Below are positions 54,098-64,000 of a stretch of DNA of 64,000 nt, one piece after another (position 1 is the stretch's first letter; every line of letters starts with the position of its first letter). The DNA comes from Spirometra erinaceieuropaei (lineage: Eukaryota; Platyhelminthes; Cestoda; Diphyllobothriidea; Diphyllobothriidae): contig CACRXP010000165.1 in the NCBI GenBank assembly GCA_902702965.1, forward strand, positions 458,540 to 522,539, written 5' to 3'. The position numbers were made by a program, and so were the translations under genes. Under the pieces are notes generated by a model. The model saw only the letters and a program-made list of their open reading frames with translations, made no database searches and was not told where the DNA came from.

Positions 54098-56937
54098 CAA
54101 TGAATCCGCCTGACCCACAGGCTTCAAATACAGACATTATGAGAACTGCTGGTGCCGTGATATATCTCCGCTGATTATGGCTCATAAGAAGTTCAAATTT
54201 GCGCGCAAAGATTTCTCAAGCACAATACATACTTTAAAATAGTTCCCGAAATTGACAGCATTGGCGGCTTGTGCATGTAATTTTTCATGTCATTCGGGTC
54301 GATTTCAGAGTGCAGATTTAAAATTGATGTCGAAATGTGTATATAACAGTGTATTCGAGTTGCTGTAGACAAAAAAGTTAGGGAAGGAGTGTGATTTAGG
54401 GCGAGGGGTTTTGCCAGAAAACTGCGTTTTAGGGTTTTTTTAGCTAAAATGCCATCACTTTGGCAATTGGAAGTTGATATTAGCCTAGCATAAATTCTGG
54501 CCCAGTACAATGGCCAAGAAGAAGGCCTCGTAACTATTTTCTGACAGTTTTGACCATCAGCGGGTATCTTAACAGCTCAATTAAAATAAGGAATATTTTT
54601 ATGCAAGCAGTTATGGGTAAGTATGAAGTGGACTACGATGTGGAGGATATAAAAACCATGCGCCAACAATACTTTTCGTGTGACCTCACCGGCTGAGTGT
54701 ACTCTTATCACGGAACTCTCGCGATGGGGGTGTGTTCACATCTGACTGTTTAACAAGATTGTGCATAATGCGCAATTATTGGTAGCCTCAATATTTGCAT
54801 GCGCGCGCCCACGCCACCATTAATGCATGCGTCCAACATGCCGCGTGTGTTCTGGTGTACTATACTGCCTCATGTTATGTAACTATTTCACTCCATTGAA
54901 CCCGATTTTTTCGTGTTTAACATGCTTAGGCAAGAATGTAAACGTACTTTTAGGTGACATGTAAAGAAGGTCGAGGCAATGTCTACAGAGAAACAGAGTA
55001 GGGGGTAAATCTCCTTCGTAGTATCAAGCGTCATCAAAGGGCCATAACCGCCTTTGCCTAGGTTATACTGCTAAAATAGGTTTATGCGGTGTGACATAAG
55101 GGTGGTAGCGTGGACGTAGACGAATTGGAGACCGCCTTATGAGGCGAAATGGTTCACAGGTGTATGATGCTACTGAAGGGAATGTACATATTTTGTTTTT
55201 AAACAATTGAAAAACAGACGTCTACGCCATGCGGAACAAAGGCGGCTGAGTGGGTGTCTATAAATTAGAGACTACCCTTACCAAGTCCCTGAAGAGATCC
55301 GTAGAAGACCTAAGGGAGCAGCGGAGTGGAGTAGGTTTCATTATGGATAAGACTGACGGTTACCTTATTATAGTCTCCATAAATGTCTTTCATTCAGAAC
55401 CAAAGTCAGGCCAACCGAGCCAGTCACCCTGCGTGTGATTATGGCAGATGACGAGTAAATCCGCGTTCGTATTATTTTTTTAAATATAAGTAAAATAAAA
55501 AAATTTCATCCCGGCTTCATTTTATTTTGATGTGTGCGCAGTTTATGAACTGGCACATTTAGGGGGCTCATTAGACGACGGGGGGCGTAGGACAATAATG
55601 CGCGTACGTAGTAAGTACACACTTTACTAGGGCAGCCATATATGTAGCTGCCGCTGCGTAACACCGTATCGCGACTTCTCGCTGTCGCCTCGACAACGAC
55701 CATTTTGACAAAATCCGCTATAAACCGATCATACCTGTCGCGGCTTTTCCGCAACGAAACGCTGTCGCCTCGATATGGAATTTCTACTAAGGCGTCTGAG
55801 GAATGAGAAAGACATCATGTGTTGCAGGGATCGTGTACGATTCTGTAGAATTCCATGAAAGCTAGAGAGTGCGAATCTCCTGCATTCTAACATCCTTTTA
55901 AAAATACGCATCTTGAATGTGTGAGGTTATTGCGGGTGGATGCGCCAGCCAGGCAAAGTTGCAGGGGGCTGCCTTGTATCCTATTATGTCGTCATTGTAC
56001 GAATCTAATATAGAATCATATTAGTATTTGCTTTCGACCTTCAAATGTTTCGATCGTCTGGATTTATCAGTCATTTCGGGCCGAAATATATCGCGGGAAG
56101 ATCGTATATAACACGATTTTTTGAAGAAACACCCCTGGCCTATATTGATTTAGGGTTAGCGTACCCTATCTGTTCTACTGCGCACCAACGAAAATCTCTC
56201 CATAACCTGTAGGAGTTACTGGATTGGCATTACTGCAAATGTTTGAAAAAAGGGTTTTCAAAACCGGCGCGCTTTTCGAATGAAGTCCAGTGCTTTGCTC
56301 GCAATATGGAGCTCAGTTCTGCCCGCAGAGTCTTCGCCGTTACTTGCCTTTTCTTAAAATACTTTGTTAAATTTTGATAATAATAATAATTTTGTTTAAT
56401 ACCAGTTTACAGGCATTGTCAGGGAAGCGTTAAACACAAATCCGGACAGCAGTGAAAAAACTGTCGTAAAGGAATAAAAATAAAATTGACGATAGATTTT
56501 ATGGTTTGGAGGGATCAGGAGAAAAAAGCTGCTGACCGGCAACTGTCGACCGTCAAGAAGCGAGGGGTTGCACGATATCGGATATTATCAGTCGCCAATT
56601 CTTTTCATGAAGGTGGGGCAAGTCCAACCAGAAGCGCCAAAAAAACAGCTGTCGATGTTGATCAAAGAAATTGCTTCTGGTGAGGCTGGCCGTAGTGCCC
56701 AGAGACCACAAACGCCCTCGCTACGGTACAGTCGATCAGTGGATTCAGCACCCAAAATTTATGAGAGCTTTTCTGAATGCGAAAATCGAGTAATAGGTCT
56801 CCTAAATAAAAGACAATTTTGCAGTTTTCACATTCCTGGGTAGTTTATTCCAAATAGCAATTGCATTTACAGAAAAGAGCCGACGATATCTAACAGTACG
56901 TGCCAGAGGAAGAAATAAAAAGACCTCACGGTGACTC

Positions 56938-57020
56938 CCTGCCAGCACATGGCCCCTTCATAGGCGGGGCTGGGAAGGGGCTGGGAAGGGGCTGGGTGGG
57001 GCCGGAGCCCCCTCTAGCTT
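56938..57020 (-). repeat. GC-rich AGCCCC/GGGGCT repeat, copy 1 (partial, inverted)
   Basis: On the minus strand it has CTAGAGGGGGCTCCGGCCCC, repeated CAGCCCCTTCC units and the end GTGCTGGCAGG shared with copies 2 and 3. The 5' half is missing. Confidence 0.6.
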
Positions 57021-57614
57021 CAAACATTTTGAAGCGTATTTGCATCGAAAGTTATGTTTGAAAAGCACCACTCACTGTATCTTCTTTGGCATTAAAAGGA
57101 GCTAATTTATCAAAAGTGGCTTGTAAATCATGAAGAAGCATTCGTTTACGCCCACGGGTCGCGGATAATATCGTGCGTCAACCAATGCTGTTTTCATGCT
57201 TTTACTAACTGTCTTAGTTAAGTTATGTATCTTATGCTAATTTTTCGGTTATTTACTCATAAACCGGTTCAAGTAGTCGACTGGCATGTCTATGTATGTA
57301 CTAGTTAGCATTGGTGTTCATAGTCCACTTATACAATTTTTTATCGTTTTTTACTGAATATCCGAATTAATTATGAAGCATAGTTACTGTGGCTCTCATC
57401 GAACCACCAGATGAAGGCATATTATCAGGCCACTGAAGAGACTGAGTCTGAGGTTCCCTCGAAGTCTACAGCAGTTGGCAATCAATTCTCTGAACGAGAA
57501 ATGCCTATTCTGAGCTCTGAAACTCCTGCCGGCAGGTATTATGTGCGTGCGCCTCAGGGCATTCATCATATAGGTCGATATTTTAAAGGAGTGCCAAAAG
57601 TGGTTGGAAATCTG

Positions 57615-57768
57615 GCGTCCCCTGCGCATTTTTTTCGCTGGTGGGGTCAAGCGGGGCTGTCGTGTTGAATTCCCCGCCACAGCCCCTTCTACAGCCCCAC
57701 CCAGCCCCTTCATAGCCCCCTCTAGCCCCGCCATACTTGAGGGGGTTACGCGGGGCTGGTGCTGGCAG
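57615..57768 (+). repeat. GC-rich AGCCCC/GGGGCT repeat, copy 2
   Basis: CTGGTGGGGTCAAGCGGGGC, GTCGTGTTGAATTCCCCGCC, a run of AGCCCC-type units, then an inverted GGGGCTGGTGCTGGCAG end. It is highly similar to 57861-58024. The C-rich and G-rich halves can pair into a hairpin. Confidence 0.75.
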
Positions 57769-57860
57769 GATTAATTATAGGTTGACTAGCCCCAAAGGCT
57801 AGTTGGTCCCCTCACCAAATGGCCATTTTACGCTAATAAACTTGATTCTCTGCTGTTCCC

Positions 57861-58024
57861 GCGTACCCGTGAATTTTATTTCACTGGTGGGGCCAGGCGG
57901 GGCTGTCGTGTTGAATGCCCCGCCAAAGCCCCTTCCACAGCCCCGCCTAGCCCCTTCATAGCCCCCTCTAGCCCCGCCATTTTTGATGGGGCTAGGCGGG
58001 GCTAGGAGGGGCTGGTGCTGGCAG
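57861..58024 (+). repeat. GC-rich AGCCCC/GGGGCT repeat, copy 3
   Basis: Collinear with copy 2: CTGGTGGGGCCAGGCGGGGC, GTGTTGAATGCCCCGCC, CATAGCCCCCTCTAGCCCCG, GGGGCTGGTGCTGGCAG. It is about 90 bp downstream of copy 2 in direct orientation. Confidence 0.75.
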
Positions 58025-58139
58025 AACTGTTACGTCGGTGGTGGACATGATGTCTTAAAGTAGTGAGTGGGCTAAAAGTGTGATTATATAAAAGTTTAAA
58101 TAGCAAAAAGAGTCCCTGTTATAATCTACGAAACCATAA

Positions 58140-58500
58140 AGGATCAAGGCCTGTAAGCCGGCAACGTTCTTGCTAAGACAAACGTCGGTCTTCAGGGTTT
58201 AAAACTCTCTTGGTAAAAAAGTATTGAACGGATTCTGTTTTCTTCCGTTCAGTAGCACGCATGAGGCTAAATAAAAACGAACAGTATTCCAGGCCAGGTC
58301 TGACGTACAAGTTATAAAGGCGCATCCTAATGTCGCTAGTTTTAAAGTTTCGGGGATAAACCCTGTCGTTCAACGTTCTTTGGAGACTATCAAAGCACAG
58401 TGCTCCGAAAGATTGAGGCCTCTGGAGTATGATACACCCAGATCCGTAATTCTGCTGTAGCTTCTTTCGTTTGTCTTCAGAAGGTTTGTAACCTACAGGC
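58140..58500 (-). mobile_element. LINE C-terminal relic (CR1/L2-like)
   Basis: The minus strand reads ITDLGVSYSRGLNLSEHC, then after a frameshift RMRLYNLYVRPGLEYCSFLF and ESVQYFFTKRVL, ending QERCRLTGLDPLW. This is the connection domain that follows the RT in CR1/L2-type LINEs. Two stops are visible. It is not the same family as the RTE-like copies nearby. Confidence 0.65.
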
Positions 58501-58789
58501 GTATCAATTTAAGCGGTCACAAATACCTTAGTATCGTTTCTGCAGGTGGAGCTTAAAATTTCGCTGACGGGACTCGAATTCTGTAGCCCCGAGCGAAAAC
58601 AAAAGCACCAAAACAACAAGACCGCGGAGGAATGCTCTGGATTCCTGTGAGCTAGTGTTAGTTCTACCGTCATCGACGGCGATGTCCTCCGTGGGCCGCA
58701 CAGCATAATCATCACGGAAGCTATGACTTAAATGCAAAGCAACTTACAACGATACAGACTTCATCAGCATCTGACGCACACACATTAAC

Positions 58790-59015
58790 CTTATCCATCT
58801 GAACCAGAGACCAAAGCCGAAGCAAAACGGCCAGAGGTGGGATCAGGCACCGCCGTCGACAGAGCTACACGCACCAAACACGACCTGATAAGCGCGCGAT
58901 GCACCGGTTTCTCACAGAAACCAAAATTGTCGCTCTCCGATTCTATTTGAATAGGACTGTCATATAGGCTACATTAGGAAGAAGCCATTACAGCCTGACT
59001 CCCCGTTATGAGAGG
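58790..59015 (-). repeat. Dispersed repeat family R, copy 5
   Basis: On the minus strand, CTGTAATGGCTTCTTCCTAA, TGTAGCCTATATGACAGTCC and, further on, GGTGCCTGATCCCACCTCTG align with copy 1. Confidence 0.5.
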
Positions 59016-59239
59016 ACCGATTTATTCTGTCAGCTGACAGTATTCAAGTCCCGGCTTTTAGCGCGTCGTGGCGGTTTCAAAGCGTGTCAAATGTACTACA
59101 GTGAACTGAAGCATCATGGGGATGGAGCTCCACAGTCGGCCACCATCAACCATCTCTTGATGAACTTGGCTGCCGTAGTGGACGGGGCTGCAGTAGCTCG
59201 CGTATGTTTGCCACACATGACCTGGTTGGGCACCAGCCT

Positions 59240-60720
59240 GCACCTAAAAAGGTGCTAATCACTTTCGCTCGTTTTGTATGTTCTGCGCGTGTGGTGAATG
59301 GTGTGGGGCAGGTTTGTGTGTGGTGTATGGGCTGCCGAGTGGAGAGTGTTAATGAGATTTGGACAGCAGATTTTTTGTCGCAAATTTTTATGCTGCGCAT
59401 GTAGTTGAGTAGGTCCATGCTGTGATTAAATTTGCCTGAGCAGCATGGGCAGCTCAGACAGTTGCGGTGGTTATATCGTGGTTTCCTGGCACTGGTCTGC
59501 CGTCGCAATGCGATGAATTTGCAAATTTTTGAAGTGGGACCTGAGCGTGTCCTTGCAGCTACGCTTTCGCCCGCCTTCTTTGCAAGCACCCGAAGCCACG
59601 TCGCCGTAGAAGAGCAGCTTTGGCAAACGCTCGTCTTCAACCCTCGCTAAGTGATCCTTCCATCGCAGTTGCAGGTGCCTCAGCATTAGAGTAACGCTAA
59701 GGATTCCTGTCCGTTCCAAGACCTCCTTGTCTGGGATCCCGTCCTTCCGCCTCAATTTTAGTGCTCTCCAAAGACAGCTAAGTTTTAAGTGGCTGATTTT
59801 CTTGACTTGACTGGAGTAGACATCCGGTGTCTCTGTCCCAAATAGTAGCGTTGCCAGGAACTCCGCTCTGTACATTTTGAGCTTCGTGTTAAGCCAAAGT
59901 CCGTGGCGGTTCCTGAAGTAAGCCCATAACCGGCCGAAAACCTGACTAGTTTTAGAGATGCGGTGGCCACTTCGTTGATGTTCTTGGAGGGAATACTGTC
60001 TAGGTTGGCGAACTTGTCTATGAATGAGATTCGTATCCCAGTTGCGGCGATTCCACACTGAGTCCTGCAGCCGTCTGAAAAATTGGTTTGTTTTAGAAAT
60101 CCGGTAAACCAATTCGTTGCCAATTTTGATGTTGTCGCTATTTGCTGTGTCGTGAGGTCCACGAAGCTAGCGTGGATGTAAGTCGGAATTTCCTGACACT
60201 TCTATTGTAGTTGACGGACGATAAATGTCATGCCAATGGTCCGGAGTGTTTTCTGACGCACATTCGCAAGCGGAGATCAGCCCGACGATGTTGTGTAGCA
60301 AGTTTCCTCCGTGATTGTCACGAAGTTTCCGGCTCCCATTCAGCTTGTAGAGATGGACGATGGTCGCATTATTGAATTCCCAAGGAATTTGTCTTAGGCG
60401 TCACACCTCCTGATGTATCGTTAGTCGGGAACCGACGTGTTTGCATGCTTCAGCCAAAATCACAACGGAACCATGTGCTTTTTCGCTGGAGAGCTGTTCC
60501 ACGGCCCTGATGGTTTCCTGATGGGAAGGCAGAAAGGTAATGGCGTTGCTCGCTTCCGCTTGGACAGCGAGTCGATGGCGGTGTCGGAGATCATGAACTG
60601 GCAGCCGAGGACGACCCTGATATGTCCTGGTCAGCGCTTCACAATTTACGATTTTTCCGAGAAGAGTGTTATCCCGAGGGTGGGATATCTAGTTAAGGGG
60701 AAATCCGTGAAAATGTAGTA
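59240..60720 (-). mobile_element. RTE-like LINE copy B with internal deletion
   Basis: The C-terminal part reads SHLKLSCLWRALKLRRKDGI, LMLRHLQLRWKDHLARVEDE and RLPKLLFYGDV, the same family as copy A. It ends with a Cys-rich CPCCSGKFNHSMDLLNYMRS segment like a degenerate C2H2 finger. Nucleotides 60240-60720 match copy A around 35860-36290. Between these parts, near 60160-60240, the RT catalytic region of about 0.8 kb seen in copy A is missing. Frameshifts separate the remaining pieces. Confidence 0.75.
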
Positions 60721-61410
60721 GGTCACATTGTACAAGTGGGAGTTGCTCCACATGACGCCTATGTGGCATCCAACACTCATCCCGGTCTCCCCGAATCTGG
60801 ACTCCGTCTAGAAGCCACAGTCCGGCAACTGCCTCGATTGGCGGGTAAAGTAAAATTAAGGTATCCGTTTTTGTGTGTCGCTACCATCGGCAATTTGGCT
60901 CCTCTCTTCCTCATTTCGTATTACCCCTCTCAAATTTCGGAAGTCTTACGGAGATGGCGACATGCAGTACCGTAGGCAGTCCACGTCAAGTCGGGTCTCT
61001 CCCTCTAAACTGCTTCATGACTCATAGTGGAGTTCAGCAGCCGTTTGAGATGTTTAGACAGTCTTATTTAGGAATGGTAATTCCCTCCCAAATCGCGAGG
61101 AAGGAGTTAAAAAGGTCTACAAACAGATTTTGAAGTTGCATCATCAGCAAACAGGCCGTAGGTTCTGGATGCCGAACTGACGGTCAACGCATCCAAATGA
61201 ACAACAACCCGTCCTCACCCACTCCGCCTCACCTCACAGGCTGCCCAGCGAGTGTGCTCAGTTTGGCAGCCTAGAATGTCCGTTATCTTTTAGACAATCG
61301 GAAAAGTGAAACCGGCCGGACAAGATAACTCGCTAGCTGCCTGAAAACTGGTGCGCCACAAGGTAGATATCGCTGCCTGGGAGTGCTGAGCCCTTATGGA
61401 CTGGTGGTCG

Positions 61411-61430
61411 TAACAACAACAACAACAACC
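61411..61430. repeat. (CAA)n short tract
   Basis: Six CAA/AAC units directly at the start of the RTE-like copy C homology. Confidence 0.85.
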
Positions 61431-62110
61431 GCATCCTACCGCCAACCTGCAAGGAAGACCACCTCCTTTTCACCAACCCCTGCTTCCGCCTTTCGACGCG
61501 GGAGGACGCAACGTAGATGTACGCCCGATCATGAAGCTGGCAATTGCTGAACCGCGTTCTTGTCCGGAAACGAAGGCAACAGGACTTGCTGGGGATAAAA
61601 ACGACCTGCAACACCGACAGCCTGACGGACCACCACTTAGGCGCCTCCAAGATGAGGCTGCTAATCCAACCCTGAGGAAAACCACAAGGTAAACGAATAC
61701 CAGGTAAACCAAATTCTGCTATATTGATGCATTTATTCATTGGCTAGATTTCGGCAGGTAACCAAGTCAGCGACTGGAATACCCGCAGATTTCAGACGAT
61801 GACGTCGACATGCAGACACAGTAGTATCAATTGTGGAAGGTTATGCACTCAGCGCTCCGAACGTCCTCGGTCCCGCACGTTGTCCATATCAGAGCCTGTT
61901 GACAACCGCGACGTAGATATCAACAATCTACTGGCGAAAAAGAACAGACTGCACAAACCTACGTTGACCGTCGTACCGACGGAATCAAAGCGGCCTTCTT
62001 TAGATGTCACAACCTAGTGCAGCAATGGCTGCAGGAGATGCTAGATACCTAGATGGATCGCCAAACCCGAGGAAAATCAATTATACTATGCGGTAAAAAG
62101 CACACTATTA
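61430..62110 (+). mobile_element. RTE-like LINE copy C (endonuclease end and linker)
   Basis: On the plus strand, SLTDHHLGASKMRLLIQP and GKPQGKRIPGKPNSAIL (about 61610-61730) correspond to the GWTDxxLVxxKMRLRxQPRRRxxGKR block of copy A. They are followed by INNLLAKKNRLHK (about 61918) and, in another frame, NLVQQWLQEMLDT. Stops and frameshifts are present. It is oriented opposite to copy B and covers the neighbouring part of the element, so the two could stem from one inverted copy. Confidence 0.7.
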
Positions 62111-64000
62111 CGTTCTACATAAGAACTCTCTTTCTACCGGCTTAAAAATAACAGAGTAGGTCTCTTTATCCTGATTTGGTTTTGAAGGGAGATCGATGTG
62201 AACGTCTTATTTTAGAGCTTTAATTGTGGTCGCAGAGGGTGATGAGTTCTAGATTAAGCAAGCTTTTTAGTCCGTGAATGAGTCTGAATTTGCATCTTAT
62301 CCAAAAGCCAGTCTTAGCTATTGATGTGTTGGAGAGGTGTATGACATACCAAAACAGATGGCCGGCCAACTGTACCAAAAGGCTGGCAAATTTGAGGATG
62401 TGTAACATAACGAACTCACTGAAATAGTAGAAGCCAAAAAAGTCAACGAGGTCTTTCGAGACTTTCACTACATAGGCAAAATGTTGACTGAGACAGAACA
62501 AAGCCATTTATGATAACATGTTCTTACATGTCATGGCGCTATTAAAACTGCGTATAGTCGTTAACCACATGCAACTTTAGATTCGAATTAACAGCTGTGA
62601 CAGAGCCGGAAAAAGCCTTCAGGGCCGACAAATGCATGAGAATATTGCTCAGAAGAAAACTGTGCCTGCTTCCATCGCTCTTTTTTTAAAACGTAATAAG
62701 TTAATATGCACACAAATGTCCTCGATTGTCTTCAGAACATTCCCCAAGTCCAAATTTGTAAGTTGGTCTACGACGTCAGCAGAAGGGGCTCTGCTATCGC
62801 TAAGGGTAGTCTTTCTTGTATTAAATTGTTCAAGGACTCAATGGTGACAATTTTACTTTAGACATTGGTAGGAGTCTCTGTATCTTAACACATGAATGAA
62901 GTCAAAAATCACAGTTGGCACTTTTGGCATATTCTCAGCATCTAAGAACCGTCCAGCAGATGCGAGCCCTGACATACTTGCTTAACTCCTAGCTTGCAAA
63001 CCTAAGAAAGGATGCAGAAACGAAAAATTATTTCTTACTTTGAGGAAAGATGTAAGTTTGCGATCTACAACTACATAGTTTGTGCGATGGGGCTTAGACA
63101 TAAAGCAGCCATGTCGCAAAGTGCACGGAACTATCAGAAGCTTGCAATTACTGAGTAATTTTCGGTAGATGGTGTAAGCGCAAAAAGTGCCTCTACGAAA
63201 CCTCATTTAGAGAAAGTGATAGAGAATCATATTTAATTACGCAAAATAAGTTTTTCAGATTATAATTTTATCGCTAAAATCAAACTACAACATCAGTTAC
63301 AAAGATTAGTGGACCTTAAGCATTTAAACACCCCAATGCCATTAGCTGGAGTTTAAACCGCAAAAGAAAGTTGGTTGCAGCCCTTGCGGACCATACTGCC
63401 TAAATAGTATACTACAGCAGTATATGTGGAGGTAAGACGACGCAGTTGACACGTGGTACGCTGCCTACGATTGCCCATTTACTGTTTATATATAGCTTGA
63501 TCCATAGTTTCCATACGCGTTAACCAAAAGGTTTTGTGGTTTCCTATCACTGCTTTCTCCTCGGGAAAGGTGATTCGAGTCCCGAAACCGCTGCTATTCA
63601 AAAGTAAGTGCTTCCAAGGCAGTCTAAATGGAGAGCACATAGTTTGTTAAAGATCACGGCTCGCTGCCGTAAGTCCATCGTCCGAAAACCTTTTAATTTC
63701 CCATGAGCCATGAGCAAACATTTGATAGCCGGACGCAAATATAAGTAGACCTTAACAGGTTGGACTGTAACTTGACTCCTGCTAGTCTATTTAAATCGCC
63801 ACTATCAGAAAGCTCTCCGATTCCACCCTTAACGCCTTGCTCCCCACTGCTGACGCTCACTGCTAGAAAGCCTCTTTTCGATCAAGAAAGTAAGGAAAAT
63901 GAATCTCGTACCTTTACGCTTTAATGTAGCCATCAAGGAAAACTCGTAGAATGAACATTGGGCATAAATGCAGATGTTCCAAAATGTACTCATTGTATGA
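62111..64000. other. No recognisable feature
   Basis: Short open frames only. A weak tetratricopeptide-like match at about 62338-62400 is discussed under rejected items. Confidence 0.55.

Larger units (their letters stand above)
50800..56937. other. Mostly unannotatable sequence
   Basis: Apart from the palindromes at 52.1-52.2 kb, the CCCTAA-like run and the (TTA)n tract, I recognise no genes or repeats. Confidence 0.5.

Noticed and set aside
62338..62400. DIPKQMAGQLYQKAGKFEDV, similar to tetratricopeptide helices of intraflagellar transport proteins
   Set aside because: Only 20 residues, in-frame stops on both sides, and no convincing splice sites.

Overview
The window is eukaryotic nuclear DNA, most likely from a flatworm and probably a tapeworm (a diphyllobothriid-type cestode is my best guess). 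The reasons are very short introns (33, 42 and 40 nt) next to multi-kilobase ones, several Penelope-like elements with GIY-YIG endonucleases, an RTE-like LINE family of the kind seen in flatworms, a Ty3/Gypsy element with a canonical CCHC knuckle, and tRNA-headed SINEs. There are no bacterial operons. Most long open frames are chance frames or relics of mobile elements.

Two host genes can be supported. The first is a syntaxin-1-like Qa-SNARE gene on the minus strand from 23648 (ATG) to 5894. I reconstruct it as nine constitutive or alternative exon positions whose splice phases all agree, about 263 codons up to the juxtamembrane region. The membrane-anchor exon is not found in the window. The gene carries two alternative versions of one exon (14973-15081 and 12738-12846). 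Both are exactly 109 nt with identical phases, and each encodes a complete 36-residue Hc helix of the Habc domain. They look mutually exclusive. The second host gene is a ZCCHC10-like zinc-knuckle/poly-serine gene (40226-40719, minus, 5' end not found) with a 40-nt intron.

Layout: 1-5.9 kb is mostly featureless apart from a dispersed repeat and a TIR element (3952-4542). 5.9-23.6 kb is the syntaxin gene; its introns hold a second TIR element, a (CT)n tract, a 176-bp-arm SINE hairpin, LINE relics and a long-TIR foldback element. 25.8-32.1 kb is a decayed Ty3/Gypsy retrotransposon with two LTRs, split by an antisense CR1-like LINE. 32.1-38.4 kb is a nest of an RTE-like 3' end, a nearly intact Penelope-like element with a candidate hammerhead ribozyme at its 3' end, a degenerate RTE-like LINE and SINEs in opposite orientations. 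40.2-40.7 kb is the ZCCHC10-like gene. 41.5-48.8 kb holds three more Penelope-like copies, one with inverted terminal repeats and interrupted by a 289-N assembly gap. 48.9-49.85 kb is a second foldback copy. 52-58 kb has palindromes, telomere-like runs and a GC-rich repeat family. 58-62.1 kb contains further LINE relics in both orientations.

The genes do not form a pathway. The biological interest is the alternative Hc-helix architecture of the syntaxin and the structured, partly hairpin-forming repeats around and inside it. All homology calls are from recognition by eye; no database search was run.
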